The translations under genes were made by a program, and so were the position numbers. From Shewanella sp. NIFS-20-20 (lineage in GTDB: Bacteria; Pseudomonadota; Gammaproteobacteria; Enterobacterales; Shewanellaceae), in NCBI RefSeq assembly GCF_019209865.1, contig NZ_JAHUTT010000012.1, forward strand, positions 1-64,000: a stretch of DNA of 64,000 nucleotides, in the 5' to 3' direction. The notes under the pieces were generated by a model, which was given only the letters and a program-made list of their open reading frames with translations, did not search any database and was not told the origin of the DNA. This document shows positions 9,420-19,543 of the stretch, in pieces (positions within the stretch are counted from its first letter, which is position 1; every line of letters begins with the position of its first letter).

Positions 9420-9662
9420 AGTAAAATTCCTTGTGATAGCCATCGCATTTTGACCAGTAGTGCGATTTTTGACAAGGTTTACGCTGCAATCGCCTCACCG
9501 ACAGGATAGATATTCAACAGCCAATGCAATCCTTTGCACATTTTAGCGCTTAGGGTCTTATCATTTTGTAATAAGTCACTTAGACTGAGTCACTTACTAT
9601 TTTTATCGGCAATCGATAGCGCATGTTTAATCGAATGCCGTTGTAACAAGGAATCACTACAG

Positions 9663-10226
9663 ATGAAATATATCGAGGTAGATGAAGATTTATATCGCTT
9701 TATTGCCAGCAAGACGGAACGGATTGGTGAGAGTGCCTCCGATATATTGCGCCGCTTATTGTGCTTGCAGGGGGCGGTTGCCAATCTAGAGCCTGAAGTT
9801 CAACCTCAAGCAATTAGCGAGCCTAGTTTAGAGCCTGCACTCAAGGAAAAGCGAGTCGCACTTACCCCTGTTCGCGGCAAATTAGCCAAAATTGATGCCA
9901 GTAGCTTAGTGGAGCCGACCGTGCTTGCGAGCCAAAAAGGAGCCGTCGGCCGATTCCTGTACATTTTAGAGCGGTTGGCGCTGGCGTATCCGCAACATTT
10001 TTCGCAAGTGCTGCAGGTGCAAGGGCGCGGTAGGTTATATTTTGCTGTGAGCAAGCAAGCCTTATTGCAAGCCAGTGAAACGGCTAATCCTAAAGAAATT
10101 GGGCAAAGCGGCTATTGGGTGACAACCAATAATAATACCGCAAAGAAACAAAACATTATGTTAGAAGTCTTGCTTCACTTAGGTTGTGATGAAGAGGGCG
10201 CACAAGTGATAGCAGAATTAATTTAA
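9663..10226 (+). CDS. seqA: Replication initiation regulator SeqA
   Basis: SeqA binds hemimethylated GATC pairs, sequesters new origins from DnaA and delays re-initiation. The 187-residue protein has the N-terminal oligomerisation segment MKYIEVDEDLYRFIASKTE, with GESASDILRRLL, a variable linker (about 40-90) and a C-terminal DNA-binding domain with FLYILERLALAYPQHFSQVL and GYWVTTNNNTAKKQ. The start is the ATG at 9663; in-frame sequence further up has no family match. It is followed after 9 bases by pgm, the usual seqA-pgm operon. Its presence implies Dam methylation in this organism. Confidence 0.96.
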   Translation: MKYIEVDEDLYRFIASKTERIGESASDILRRLLCLQGAVANLEPEVQPQAISEPSLEPALKEKRVALTPVRGKLAKIDASSLVEPTVLASQKGAVGRFLYILERLALAYPQHFSQVLQVQGRGRLYFAVSKQALLQASETANPKEIGQSGYWVTTNNNTAKKQNIMLEVLLHLGCDEEGAQVIAELI

Positions 10227-10235
10227 GGGTAAAAC

Positions 10236-11891
10236 GTGGCTTTACATCCAAGAGCAGGACGCGTGGCAGATGCCAGCGATCTGATTGATCTTCCCAGTCT
10301 ACTGGCCGATTACTACACATTAGTGCCTTGCCATGACCATGCTAGCCAAGCGGTAAGCTTTGGTACTTCTGGCCACCGCGGCAGCTCGAGCCTAAAAAGT
10401 TTTAACCAGTTACATCTTTGGGCCATCACTCAGGCGGTGGTTGATTACCGTCAATGGCAAGGGATTGTTGGCCCGATGTTGGTAGGCATTGATACACATG
10501 CATTATCACGCCTGGCTTATCGCTCAGTGGTTGAAGTGTTGGTGGCTAACCGAGTGCCTGTCATTGCGCAGCAACAAGATGGGTATACGCCAACTCCTGT
10601 GGTATCACGCTACCTTGTTGATCATAACCGCCAAACTGATGTCGAGCTAATGGATGGTTTGATTATCACCCCGTCCCATAATCCCCCCAGTGATGGCGGG
10701 ATTAAGTATAATCCGCCACATGGCGGTCCTGCAGACAGCGACGCTACCTCGTGGATTGAAACCCGTGCTAATCAATATTTAGCGCAGCAAATGCAAGGGG
10801 TTAAACGCGTTAACTATCAACTGGCAGTCGATACTGGGGTGGAATACCGTGACCTCTATCTGCCGTATATCTCGCAGCTGCAAGATGTGATTGATATGCA
10901 AGCCATCGCCAAGGCCAACGTCAAGATAGGCGTCGATCCTCTCGGTGGTTCAGGCTTGTACTATTGGCGAAAAATTGCCGAACATTATCAATTAGATATT
11001 ACGGTTCTCAACGATAAGCTCGATCCAAGCTTCAGTTTTATGCCCTTAGATAAAGATGGCAAGATACGCATGGATTGTTCATCGAATATGGCGATGGCCG
11101 GGGTCGTTCCTGCCAGAAACCAGTTTGATATTTGTATCGCCAATGACCCCGATTTTGACCGCCATGGCATCGTCTGTCCTGACAAGGCAGAGGTGAGTGG
11201 TGGCTTAATGGATCCTAACCATTACTTAGCGGTGGCCATTGACTACTTGCTCAGTCACCGCCCTGATTGGCCAACCACTGCGGCCGTTGGTAAAACCTTA
11301 GTCTCCAGTGCGTTGATTGATAGGATCTGTGCTGCTCGCGGTCGTCAACTGCTGGAAGTGCCTGTTGGTTTTAAGTGGTTTGTCGACGGTTTGCAACATA
11401 GCCAGATTTTATTTGGTGGTGAAGAAAGTGCCGGCGCCAGTATGCTACAACGTGATGGCCAAACCTGGTGTACCGATAAAGACGGTTTCATTCTAGGATT
11501 ATTAGCGGCAGAAATCTTTGCCGTGACCGGACAAACGCCGGCAGAGCGTTACCATGCTTTGACTCAAGAGTTTGGTGCTAGTGTCTATGAGCGCATCGAC
11601 AGTCCAATCAATGCTAAAAAGAAAGCTAGATTTAGCCACGTTAACCAAGCGTCTGTGACTGCGACCACACTGGCGGGTGATGACATCACCGCCGTGTTAA
11701 CTCATGCGCCGGGCAATGGTGCTGCCATTGGGGGATTGAAAGTCTGTACCGCAAATGGTTGGTTCGCGGCCAGACCTTCGGGTACTGAGCCCTTATTTAA
11801 ATTGTATGCCGAAAGCTTTGTGAGTGCCGAGCACCTTAAAGCGTTGCAACACCAAGCGAAAGCGATAATGGATCAAGCCCTTAAGGGATAA
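10236..11891 (+). CDS. pgm: Phosphoglucomutase (alpha-D-glucose phosphate-specific)
   Basis: The enzyme interconverts glucose 1-phosphate and glucose 6-phosphate and feeds glycogen and nucleotide-sugar synthesis. The 551-residue chain has the four phosphohexomutase domains: GTSGHRGSS near residue 44, the phosphoserine loop TPSHNPPSDGG, the Mg2+ loop DPDFDRHG, the sugar loop GGEESAGAS and the phosphate loop RPSGTEP. The start codon is GTG. It is cotranscribed with seqA and ends in a strong terminator. Confidence 0.96.
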   Translation: MALHPRAGRVADASDLIDLPSLLADYYTLVPCHDHASQAVSFGTSGHRGSSSLKSFNQLHLWAITQAVVDYRQWQGIVGPMLVGIDTHALSRLAYRSVVEVLVANRVPVIAQQQDGYTPTPVVSRYLVDHNRQTDVELMDGLIITPSHNPPSDGGIKYNPPHGGPADSDATSWIETRANQYLAQQMQGVKRVNYQLAVDTGVEYRDLYLPYISQLQDVIDMQAIAKANVKIGVDPLGGSGLYYWRKIAEHYQLDITVLNDKLDPSFSFMPLDKDGKIRMDCSSNMAMAGVVPARNQFDICIANDPDFDRHGIVCPDKAEVSGGLMDPNHYLAVAIDYLLSHRPDWPTTAAVGKTLVSSALIDRICAARGRQLLEVPVGFKWFVDGLQHSQILFGGEESAGASMLQRDGQTWCTDKDGFILGLLAAEIFAVTGQTPAERYHALTQEFGASVYERIDSPINAKKKARFSHVNQASVTATTLAGDDITAVLTHAPGNGAAIGGLKVCTANGWFAARPSGTEPLFKLYAESFVSAEHLKALQHQAKAIMDQALKG

Positions 11892-11908
11892 AATCACCCG
11901 CTGATTTT

Positions 11909-11943
11909 AAGCGCAGTCGCAACATTTGCGGCTGCGCTTTTTT
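11909..11943 (+). terminator. Rho-independent terminator after pgm
   Basis: A 14-bp stem (11909-11922 with 11926-11939, one T-G pair) with loop CAT is followed by seven T. Its T run touches the end of the convergent msrA gene. Confidence 0.85.
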
Positions 11944-12427
11944 ATTCCCCGTAATATAGATGGCAGCTGGGTAAGTTATTATTTTCAAGGTAATTTTGAT
12001 GGTATTCCTCGGCTCTAAAAAAGGTTAACGCAGGTACTATCTCAGTCACTATGTGACGTTGTCCCCAACGACCGCTTTTCATTAATGCTAATTTAGAGTG
12101 CTGCGCCCGTTCTTTTTGGTCGCGATCATGAAAAAACACCACGCTGCGGTATTGGCTACCAATATCACCGCCTTGTTGATTGAGACTGGTGGGGTTATGG
12201 TTAGCCCAGAAGACCTTAAGTAGTTGCTCATATGATATCTTTTGCGGATCAAACTCAAGTTGCACCACTTCGGCATGGCCGCTAGTACCGGTCTTAACTT
12301 GTTGGTAGCTTGGGTTATCTACACCGCCGCCCATGTAACCACATTGCGTAGTGATGACCCCATCAAGTTGTTTAAAGAAATACTCAACACCCCAAAAACA
12401 GCCTGCCCCAAAGGTTGCTATCGCCAT
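11942..12427 (-). CDS. msrA: Peptide methionine-S-sulfoxide reductase MsrA
   Basis: MsrA reduces the S-epimer of methionine sulfoxide in proteins and free methionine, using thioredoxin. The 161-residue protein has the catalytic motif GAGCFWGVEY with Cys10, the substrate site HAEVVQLEFDP, YRSVVFFHD and a C-terminal region with a recycling Cys in NLPSCHLYYGE. It is a single-domain MsrA. It is divergent from astE and convergent with pgm. Confidence 0.95.
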   Translation of the reverse strand: MAIATFGAGCFWGVEYFFKQLDGVITTQCGYMGGGVDNPSYQQVKTGTSGHAEVVQLEFDPQKISYEQLLKVFWANHNPTSLNQQGGDIGSQYRSVVFFHDRDQKERAQHSKLALMKSGRWGQRHIVTEIVPALTFFRAEEYHQNYLENNNLPSCHLYYGE

Positions 12428-12655
12428 GACCTTTCCTTGATTATGATAGTTGCCACATCAGTGAAGATGTCTAGATGGCTAAACTATGGCGAATGACAGT
12501 CGCAATTGCAATACTTGGCACCACAAAAAATCAGCCTACTTGCAATAATTTCTGCCATGAATTGGCGTGATATATCTCGTAACATTGGTAGCTTGTGTTA
12601 ATATTTGGCGCACAAATCCTCTAAAAAACATTAATAACAATAGAAGGGATATCAC

Positions 12656-13696
12656 ATGCTTAAGACTTTACGGACCTCTCTCGATTTTTTAGCTATCAGT
12701 TTAGCCAATCCGTTTTATCTCGCCGCAGAAGGCCCAGTGACTTTAGACAACGGTGTGCGCTTGAGCATTTGGGATACCGGTGTGCTGTTGGTGGAACCTG
12801 CAGATGGGCTAGTGACGACCACAGATCTGGTGTTATCCAGTGGCGTTCATGGCAATGAAACGGCGCCAATTGAACTTTGTAATCGACTGATCGCTGATAT
12901 TGTTAATGGCGCTCAAGAGGTCAAACAGCGGATGTTATTTATCTTTGGTAATCCGCAAGCCATACACCATGGCACTCGGATCGTTGAGGAAAACCTTAAT
13001 CGTTTATTCAGTGGTGAACACAGCAAGATGCCGGGCTTAGTAAATAAAGAGCGTCATCGAGCCAAGGCCTTAGAAGGTTACATTCGCCGCTTTTATGAGC
13101 AAGTGTCGGCGGGGGAAAGAATACGTTTGCACTATGATCTCCATACCGCGATCCGCGATTCTGTCCATCCCAAATTTGCTATTTACCCCTTTCCAGATAA
13201 CAAACCCTATTACCAATCTCAGTTGCACTTCTTACAGCAAGCGGGTGTAGACACAGTGTTGTTTCATAATGCGCCAACCACGACGTTTAGCTATTTCTCC
13301 GCCCATGAATTTGATGCCCATGCCTTTACTATCGAGTTAGGAAAAGTCCTGCCGATGGGGCAAAACGATTTGACCCAGTTTGCCGATTTTGACCTGTGCA
13401 TTCGCCAAATCATCACGGCTCAACCGGCCGCAAATGCGATTGATATGTCGCGGATGAACTTGTATCAGGTACATCGCAGTATCGTTAAACATCATAAGGA
13501 GTTCTCATTAAATTTTGCTAAAGATGTCAGCAACTTTAGTCGATTCTCTCGGGGTGAAATATTGGCATTCGACGGCGAGCAGGCCATTGCCGTAGAACAA
13601 GAATTTGAAGCCATCGTTTTTCCTAATGCGGATGTTCCCATAGGTCAACGTGCTGTGATTTGTTTAAGTCCCGCCAAGGATCTTACTTGGGTGTAA
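12656..13696 (+). CDS. astE: Succinylglutamate desuccinylase AstE
   Basis: AstE performs the last step of the arginine succinyltransferase pathway, splitting N-succinylglutamate to succinate and glutamate. The 346-residue protein shows the zinc motif GVHGNETAP (His65, Glu68), a second zinc site in HYDLHTAIR and the catalytic Glu in FTIELGKVLPMG. An AGAAGGGA element lies upstream of the ATG. No other ast genes are in the window, so the remaining steps must be encoded elsewhere. Confidence 0.93.
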   Translation: MLKTLRTSLDFLAISLANPFYLAAEGPVTLDNGVRLSIWDTGVLLVEPADGLVTTTDLVLSSGVHGNETAPIELCNRLIADIVNGAQEVKQRMLFIFGNPQAIHHGTRIVEENLNRLFSGEHSKMPGLVNKERHRAKALEGYIRRFYEQVSAGERIRLHYDLHTAIRDSVHPKFAIYPFPDNKPYYQSQLHFLQQAGVDTVLFHNAPTTTFSYFSAHEFDAHAFTIELGKVLPMGQNDLTQFADFDLCIRQIITAQPAANAIDMSRMNLYQVHRSIVKHHKEFSLNFAKDVSNFSRFSRGEILAFDGEQAIAVEQEFEAIVFPNADVPIGQRAVICLSPAKDLTWV

Positions 13697-13844
13697 ACTA
13701 TCTGATACATTGATTGGCATTAACAATACTCTGACTGAATCGTTAATGGATTGATAGTCAGTTTACGTTAACGTAATGTTTTGCTGTGCGTTAATTATAT
13801 TATTCAAGCGAAGCTATTTCGCCGACCTAAGAGCAACAATCAAT

Positions 13845-15029
13845 ATGGCAACACGGAAGAAAGAAGCGGCCAGTCCGGTGACTCATAAAGTGAATTTTTT
13901 CGATGAGAGTTCTGTCACTTACCCAGTACTTAAACTACTGCAATATGACGGTATTATATATGATGGTGCGGTATCTCCAGTCATAGACAAACAGCTAGCG
14001 ATGAAAATTTATGACACGTGTGTGTTTACCCGCGTGTTAGATGAGCGGATGCTGGCTGCCCAGCGACAAGGACGTATCAGTTTTTATATGACCTGTACCG
14101 GCGAAGAAGCGGCCGTCGTTGGCAGTGTCGCCGCGCTTGAGCAAGACGATGTGATCTTGGCGCAATACCGCGAGCATGCTGCGATTCGTTTTCGCGGTTT
14201 CACCACTGAACAATTTATGAACCAAATGTTCAGTAATGAAAAAGATCTGGGTAAAGGGCGGCAAATGCCAATTCATTACGGCAGTGCCCAGCTGAACTAC
14301 CAAACTATCTCTTCGCCACTAGGCACACAAATCCCGCAAGCCAGTGGTGTTGCCTATGGCCTAAAAATGCAAGGTAAGCACAATGTTGCTATTTGCTATT
14401 TTGGTGAAGGCGCAGCGTCTGAAGGCGATTTCCATGCCGGTTTGAACTTGGCTGCAGTGCACCAATCTCCGGTGATTTTCTTTTGTCGTAACAATGGCTA
14501 TGCGATTTCCACACCGACATCAGAGCAGTACGCCGGCGATGGCATTGCCAGCCGCGGTTTAGGCTATGGCATCAGGACCATCAGGGTCGATGGTAACGAT
14601 ATGTTGGCCGTATTGGCGGCGACTCAAGAAGCACGAGCCTATGCCTTAAAGCACCAAGCGCCGGTGTTGATTGAAGCCATGACCTATCGTCTTGGCGCCC
14701 ATTCGTCATCGGATGATCCCAGCGGCTATCGTTCACGCGAAGAAGAAAGTAAGTGGCGTGAACATGATCCCGTTCAACGCTTTAAATTATGGCTTTTGAG
14801 TAAAGGTTGGCTGAGTGAAGAGCAAGATAAAGCCATGTATAACGATTATCGCGAGCAAGTATTAGCGGCGGTTAAAGTGGCCGAGAAGCTGGCAATTCCT
14901 AGCATCGATGAACTGATCACTGACGTGTATGACACCCCAACGAAGCAACTGCAGCAACAGTTAGACTCCCTCAAAGAGCACATAAAAAAATATCCTAAAT
15001 CGTATCCAAAAACCGCAGGGAGGCTGTAA
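13845..15029 (+). CDS. bkdA1: Branched-chain 2-oxoacid dehydrogenase E1 alpha subunit
   Basis: Alpha subunit of the thiamine-diphosphate E1 component, which decarboxylates the 2-oxoacids from valine, leucine and isoleucine. The 394-residue protein has the ThDP/Mg2+ motif [13 protein letters not shown] with downstream NNGYAIST, and the loop [16 protein letters not shown] chose the ATG at 13845 ([10 protein letters not shown]); an earlier in-frame start adds 23 unsupported residues. It is the first gene of a three-gene operon with E1 beta and E2; E3 (lipoamide dehydrogenase) is absent here and is probably shared with other complexes. Confidence 0.92.
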   Translation: MATRKKEAASPVTHKVNFFDESSVTYPVLKLLQYDGIIYDGAVSPVIDKQLAMKIYDTCVFTRVLDERMLAAQRQGRISFYMTCTGEEAAVVGSVAALEQDDVILAQYREHAAIRFRGFTTEQFMNQMFSNEKDLGKGRQMPIHYGSAQLNYQTISSPLGTQIPQASGVAYGLKMQGKHNVAICYFGEGAASEGDFHAGLNLAAVHQSPVIFFCRNNGYAISTPTSEQYAGDGIASRGLGYGIRTIRVDGNDMLAVLAATQEARAYALKHQAPVLIEAMTYRLGAHSSSDDPSGYRSREEESKWREHDPVQRFKLWLLSKGWLSEEQDKAMYNDYREQVLAAVKVAEKLAIPSIDELITDVYDTPTKQLQQQLDSLKEHIKKYPKSYPKTAGRL

Positions 15030-15031
15030 TT

Positions 15032-16009
15032 GTGGCCAAAATTAATATGCTACAGGCTATCAATCAAGCCTTAATGACGGCAATGGAAGCCAATCCTAAG
15101 ATGGTGGTATTTGGTGAGGATGTGGGGCATTTTGGTGGCGTGTTTCGTGCCACATCGGGCTTACAAGACAAATTTGGTAAGCCGCGCTGCTTTAATTCAC
15201 CCTTAACCGAACAAGGTATTGCGGGGTTTGCCAATGGCTTAGCCTCTGTTGGCATGACGGCGGTGGCAGAAATCCAATTTGCCGATTATATCTTCCCTGC
15301 CTTTGACCAAATAGTGAATGAGTCCGCTAAATTCAGATATCGCAGTGGTAATGAATTCAATGTGGGTGGTCTGACGTTCAGAACCCCTTATGGTGGCGGG
15401 ATTGCCGGTGGCCATTATCACTCGCAATCTCCAGAAGCCTATTTCACACACACCCCAGGGTTGAAAGTGGTGGTGCCGCGCAATGCATATGAGGCGAAAG
15501 GATTATTATTAGCGGCCATCGCCGATCCTAATCCGGTCATTTTCTTCGAACCGAAACGCTTATATCGTGCTTCTGTTGGGGAAGTGCCTGAAGCAAGTTA
15601 TCACATTGAGCTGGGTAAAGCGCAGGTGGTCAGCCAAGGAACTGACATTACCGTGTTGGCTTGGGGCGCTCAAATGGAGATAGTCGAACAGGCCGCCGCC
15701 ATGGCTGAAAAAGAGGGCATTTCTTGTGAGATTATTGACTTAAAAACCTTAGCACCGTGGGATGTGGCGACCGTTGCTGAGTCTGTCCGTAAGACGGGCC
15801 GTTTACTCATCAATCATGAAGCCCCTTTAACAGGCGGTTTTGCTGGTGAAATTGCCGCGACAATTCAGCAAGAATGTTTCTTGTCGTTAGAATCACCCAT
15901 TAGCCGCGTTTGCGGGCTAGACACGCCATATCCCTTATGTCACGAAAAAGAATATATGCCAGATAGCTTAAAAACATTTGAGGCTATCAAGGCCAGTCTG
16001 GCTTATTAG
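15032..16009 (+). CDS. bkdA2: Branched-chain 2-oxoacid dehydrogenase E1 beta subunit
   Basis: Beta subunit of the same E1, completing the ThDP site. The 325-residue protein carries [14 protein letters not shown], the ThDP-contacting [27 protein letters not shown] and the C-terminal transketolase region with [16 protein letters not shown]. The start is GTG at 15032, two bases after the E1 alpha stop, with GGGAGG upstream, so translation is coupled. Confidence 0.93.
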   Translation: MAKINMLQAINQALMTAMEANPKMVVFGEDVGHFGGVFRATSGLQDKFGKPRCFNSPLTEQGIAGFANGLASVGMTAVAEIQFADYIFPAFDQIVNESAKFRYRSGNEFNVGGLTFRTPYGGGIAGGHYHSQSPEAYFTHTPGLKVVVPRNAYEAKGLLLAAIADPNPVIFFEPKRLYRASVGEVPEASYHIELGKAQVVSQGTDITVLAWGAQMEIVEQAAAMAEKEGISCEIIDLKTLAPWDVATVAESVRKTGRLLINHEAPLTGGFAGEIAATIQQECFLSLESPISRVCGLDTPYPLCHEKEYMPDSLKTFEAIKASLAY

Positions 16010-16019
16010 GAATCAAAAA

Positions 16020-17642
16020 ATGACAGATTTTATTTTGCCAGATATTGGCGAAGGTGTAGTTGAATGTGAACTGGTGGAATGGCTAGTGGCCGTGGGCGAT
16101 AAGGTTGAAGAAGATCAGCCTATTTGTGATGTGATGACAGATAAAGCCTTGGTTCAAATCCCGGCGCCACTGGCGGGGGTGATCACCACCCTCTATTACG
16201 CCAAAGGTGAAATTGCTAAAGTGCATCAACCATTGTATTCCATCCAAACCGACGTGGAGGCGGCCGAGGCTGAACAGAAGGTGCCATCTCCAACGCTTGA
16301 TGTGCCTACAAGCAAGCCCGTGGCGGAGCCCAACGTCGGTGTGACTATCGAAGATTTTTTGTTGCCTGATATTGGTGAAGGCATTGTTGAGTGTGAGCTG
16401 GTCGAATGGCTGGTGAGCGAAGGGGATTGGGTCAAAGAAGATCAACCCATTTGTGATGTCATGACGGACAAAGCCTTAGTGCAAATACCTGCGGTGCAAG
16501 ATGGAAAAATCCATCAATTTTATTGCCGCAAAGGCCAGCTAGCCAAGGTTCATGCGCCTTTATATGCCATCGCCATTAGCGCCGAGGTCGACATTTTGGC
16601 CAATGCCGCGCCGGCGACGAGTGCTGTCAGCCATAGCGCTGGCGAGGCGGTCACTGACGCGGCTGCCTCAGCAACAGCTGCGATGGAAACAAACCATGGT
16701 AAAGCCCTTGCCAGCCCCGCGGTTCGCCGTTTAGCGCGCAGCTATGATATTAATCTTGGCCAAGTTGCTGGCTCGGGTAAACACGGCCGAGTTTACAAAG
16801 AAGATGTCGAGAAATTTCGCCTAGGTTTGTCAGCCAGTGCAGGGCAGACGGGCGCGCCCACTCATGCCGCCAATGCGGGCAGTGAAACCACAGCGCCAGC
16901 CGCCAATCCAGTGACTGCCGCAGCCATGACCAACACGGTTAATCGCACCGAAGCCATCAAGGGGGTTAAAGCCGTTATGGCACGAATGATGGCCGATTCT
17001 GTGGCGACCATTCCCCATTTTACCTATTGCGAAGAATTCGATTTAACCGAGTTAATGGCCTTACGCCAGGCCATGAAGCAGCAATATCAAGCCGACGATT
17101 ATAAATTAACTATGATGCCATTCTTTATGAAGGCCATGTCGCTGGCCATCAATGAATTCCCATTGATGAATAGTCGAGTTAATGCCGATTGCACTGAATT
17201 GACCTATGTTAGCGATCATAATATTGGCATGGCCGTTGACTCACAGGTTGGCTTATTGGTGCCTAATGTTAAGCAGGTGCAAACCAAATCGATTATTGAG
17301 ATTGCCAAGGACATCACGCGCCTGACTCAAGATGCGCGCAGCGGCCGGGTTTCTCCTCATGATTTAAAGCAGGGGAGTATTACCATTTCCAATATAGGCG
17401 CCATCGGTGGCACGGTTGCGACACCGATTATTAACAAACCCGAAGTCGCGATTGTGGCGCTTGGCCGCGTGCAGTCTCTGCCTAGGTTCAATGAGCAAGG
17501 CGAGGTTGAAGCGCGTCAAATAATGCAGGTTAGCTGGTCGGGTGATCATCGGGTGATTGATGGTGGCACCGTGGCGCGTTTTTGTAATTTGTGGAAACAT
17601 TATCTCGAAAACCCGCAAGCCATGTTAATGGCGATGCGTTAA
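16020..17642 (+). CDS. bkdB: Branched-chain 2-oxoacid dehydrogenase E2 (acyltransferase), two lipoyl domains
   Basis: E2 carries acyl groups on lipoyl-lysine and transfers them to CoA. The 540-residue chain has two lipoyl domains (about 1-78 and 110-187) with lipoyl lysines Lys42 and Lys151, both in DVMTDKALVQIPA. Ala/Thr-rich linkers follow, then a peripheral-subunit-binding domain (about 231-265, ASPAVRRLARSYDINLGQVA) and the catalytic domain with His510/Asp514 in DHRVIDGG. The two lipoyl domains are strikingly alike, a sign of internal duplication. The chosen ATG at 16020 begins MTDFILPDIGEG. A terminator follows. Confidence 0.94.
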   Translation: MTDFILPDIGEGVVECELVEWLVAVGDKVEEDQPICDVMTDKALVQIPAPLAGVITTLYYAKGEIAKVHQPLYSIQTDVEAAEAEQKVPSPTLDVPTSKPVAEPNVGVTIEDFLLPDIGEGIVECELVEWLVSEGDWVKEDQPICDVMTDKALVQIPAVQDGKIHQFYCRKGQLAKVHAPLYAIAISAEVDILANAAPATSAVSHSAGEAVTDAAASATAAMETNHGKALASPAVRRLARSYDINLGQVAGSGKHGRVYKEDVEKFRLGLSASAGQTGAPTHAANAGSETTAPAANPVTAAAMTNTVNRTEAIKGVKAVMARMMADSVATIPHFTYCEEFDLTELMALRQAMKQQYQADDYKLTMMPFFMKAMSLAINEFPLMNSRVNADCTELTYVSDHNIGMAVDSQVGLLVPNVKQVQTKSIIEIAKDITRLTQDARSGRVSPHDLKQGSITISNIGAIGGTVATPIINKPEVAIVALGRVQSLPRFNEQGEVEARQIMQVSWSGDHRVIDGGTVARFCNLWKHYLENPQAMLMAMR

Positions 17643-17653
17643 TCGACTGGATC

Positions 17654-17676
17654 AAAGGCGCGTAAGCGCCTTTTTT
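17654..17676 (+). terminator. Rho-independent terminator after the bkd operon
   Basis: AAAGGCGC (17654-17661), loop GTAA and GCGCCTTT (17666-17673) followed by T residues to 17676. Confidence 0.85.
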
Positions 17677-17759
17677 AATCACGGCAGATGCCATATTTGG
17701 TTTGTTTCGCTTAGAGCATTTATTTATAATTGGCTTACTTGTGCGACGTTGGAATTTAT

Positions 17760-18827
17760 ATGGAACCGTCAGCTTTTACCCCTGCTCAGATTGATTTTCG
17801 TTTTCCGCCGAAGCCAACGCCTTTGGATGATAGCCAGCGTGCGGCTTATAAAGCTGAAATCAAAGCCCTGCTTGCCCAGCAAAATGCTGTGTTGGTGGCC
17901 CATTATTATACTGACCCAGAAATCCAAGCCTTGGCCGAAGAAACGGGTGGCTGCGTATCAGACTCCTTGGAAATGGCTCGTTTCGGTCGTGATCATCCTG
18001 CGCAAACCCTGATTGTCGCTGGGGTTAAATTTATGGGCGAAACCGCTAAAATCCTTAGCCCAGAAAAAACGGTGCTGATGCCAACCTTAGAGGCCACTTG
18101 TTCATTGGATCTCGGTTGTCCTATCGACAGTTTCAGTGCTTTTTGCGATGCGCACCCCGATCATACTGTGGTCGTGTATGCCAATACTTCTGCGGCAGTC
18201 AAGGCGCGCGCCGATTGGGTCGTGACCTCTAGTATTGCCTTGGAAATCGTTGAGCACTTAGACAGCGAAGGTAAAAAAATTCTCTGGGGCCCAGATCGCC
18301 ATTTAGGCAGTTATATTGCTAAGCAGACAGGTGCCGACATGTTGCTTTGGCAAGGTGAGTGCATAGTGCATGACGAATTTAAAGCTAAAGCGCTGCAGCA
18401 ACTAAAATTGCAATACCCCAACGCGGCAGTGTTGGTTCATCCTGAGTCTCCAGCCAGTGTGGTGGACATGGCGGATGCTGTGGGCTCAACGAGTCAGTTG
18501 ATTGCCGCGGCACAGAACATGTCGAATGACACCTTTATTGTGGCAACGGACAAAGGCATTTTTTACAAGATGCAACAAGCCGCCCCAGGTAAGACCTTAA
18601 TTGAAGCGCCAACGGGGGGGGAAGGGGCGACGTGTCGCAGTTGTGCCCATTGTCCTTGGATGGCCATGAACGGCTTACATGCAATTAAAGCGGCCTTGGC
18701 CGATAGCGATAAGTCAGCGCATGAAATCTTCGTGGATGATAGCTTACGCGATCGCGCCTTGTTGCCGTTAGATCGTATGCTTGATTTTGCTGCAGATCTT
18801 AAGATTAAGATCAAAGGTAACGCTTAA
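17760..18827 (+). CDS. nadA: Quinolinate synthase NadA
   Basis: NadA condenses iminoaspartate with dihydroxyacetone phosphate to quinolinate in de novo NAD synthesis, using a 4Fe-4S cluster. The 355-residue protein has the three-fold repeated layout and cluster cysteines in [23 protein letters not shown] and the C-terminal [29 protein letters not shown] near the N terminus binds substrate. I chose the ATG at 17760 (MEPSAFTP); an upstream in-frame TTG would add ten residues. It is monocistronic with its own terminator. Confidence 0.95.
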   Translation: MEPSAFTPAQIDFRFPPKPTPLDDSQRAAYKAEIKALLAQQNAVLVAHYYTDPEIQALAEETGGCVSDSLEMARFGRDHPAQTLIVAGVKFMGETAKILSPEKTVLMPTLEATCSLDLGCPIDSFSAFCDAHPDHTVVVYANTSAAVKARADWVVTSSIALEIVEHLDSEGKKILWGPDRHLGSYIAKQTGADMLLWQGECIVHDEFKAKALQQLKLQYPNAAVLVHPESPASVVDMADAVGSTSQLIAAAQNMSNDTFIVATDKGIFYKMQQAAPGKTLIEAPTGGEGATCRSCAHCPWMAMNGLHAIKAALADSDKSAHEIFVDDSLRDRALLPLDRMLDFAADLKIKIKGNA

Positions 18828-18881
18828 ACGCGATTAATCGAGGCACAGTACTCCTTAACACCTTGCTTCTTAGCTTGTGAT

Positions 18882-18906
18882 AAAACCCGCCGACTGCGGG
18901 TTTTTT
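18882..18906 (+). terminator. Rho-independent terminator after nadA
   Basis: AAAACCCGC (18882-18890), loop CGACT and GCGGGTTTT (18896-18904), with six T. Confidence 0.85.
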
Positions 18907-19074
18907 GTTAGAAAAAAAGCAGTGATATTTCAAGTAACTGCTACATTTGCTTGTGATTGTTCAATCTGCGCCCAAACAAGCGTGATAATGGTTTTTTCCC
19001 TTGATAACAGCAACACTTTTGCGTAAAGTACCGCTCCGTTGCCTTGGTAAACGTTTGTTGCCATGTAGCAAAAT

Positions 19075-19162
19075 GGTGAGGTGTCCGAGTGGCCGAAGGA
19101 GCACGCCTGGAAAGTGTGTATACGGAAACGTATCGAGGGTTCGACTCCCTCCCTCACCGCCA
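19075..19162 (+). tRNA. tRNA-Ser (anticodon GGA), first copy
   Basis: An 88-base type II tRNA with an encoded CCA end. Acceptor arms GGTGAGG and CCTCACC pair, the anticodon GGA is at 19109-19111 in loop CTGGAAA, a long variable arm (TGTATACGGAAACGTATC, in part) and the T-arm GGTTCGACTCC follow. It decodes UCC and UCU. It is identical to the copy at 19253-19340. Confidence 0.97.
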
Positions 19163-19252
19163 GAATTTACATCAGATAATCTAAGAATTGTCTGACTAGC
19201 CCCACTAGGCTAATGCCTGCCCATATGGCGAGGCGATAATAGTGACCAACAT

Positions 19253-19340
19253 GGTGAGGTGTCCGAGTGGCCGAAGGAGCACGCCTGGAAAGTGTGTATA
19301 CGGAAACGTATCGAGGGTTCGACTCCCTCCCTCACCGCCA
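19253..19340 (+). tRNA. tRNA-Ser (anticodon GGA), second copy
   Basis: This is identical over all 88 bases to the first copy, including the CCA end; its anticodon is at 19287-19289. The 90-base spacer between the copies is unrelated to either. A terminator directly follows, so the pair is probably one transcript. Confidence 0.97.
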
Positions 19341-19349
19341 CATAAACAA

Positions 19350-19382
19350 AAAAGCCGTTGATGAATAATCAACGGCTTTTTT
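19350..19382 (+). terminator. Rho-independent terminator after the tRNA-Ser pair
   Basis: A perfect 13-bp stem (19350-19362 with 19368-19380) with a 5-base loop and a T run begins 10 bases after the second tRNA. Confidence 0.88.
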
Positions 19383-19543
19383 GTGCTTGTTTTTCCTAGC
19401 CAACACCTGAACACCCGGTCGATAACTGGGTGTTTAGCAAACGGACACTGGGCTTAGCATACTGACTGCGGCGGGATATTTACTTTCAACACGGTTTTAT
19501 TTGATGTTAAGTTAAACCATTAACATTAATACAGGGGAACGGC

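Noticed and set aside
16083..16445. 120-codon minus-strand frame inside the E2 gene
   Set aside because: It is a shadow of the repeated lipoyl domains; the E2 frame is clearly the coding one.
18930..19414. Reading frames on both strands that cover the two tRNA-Ser genes
   Set aside because: They consist largely of tRNA sequence and its repeat and have no ribosome site or family match.
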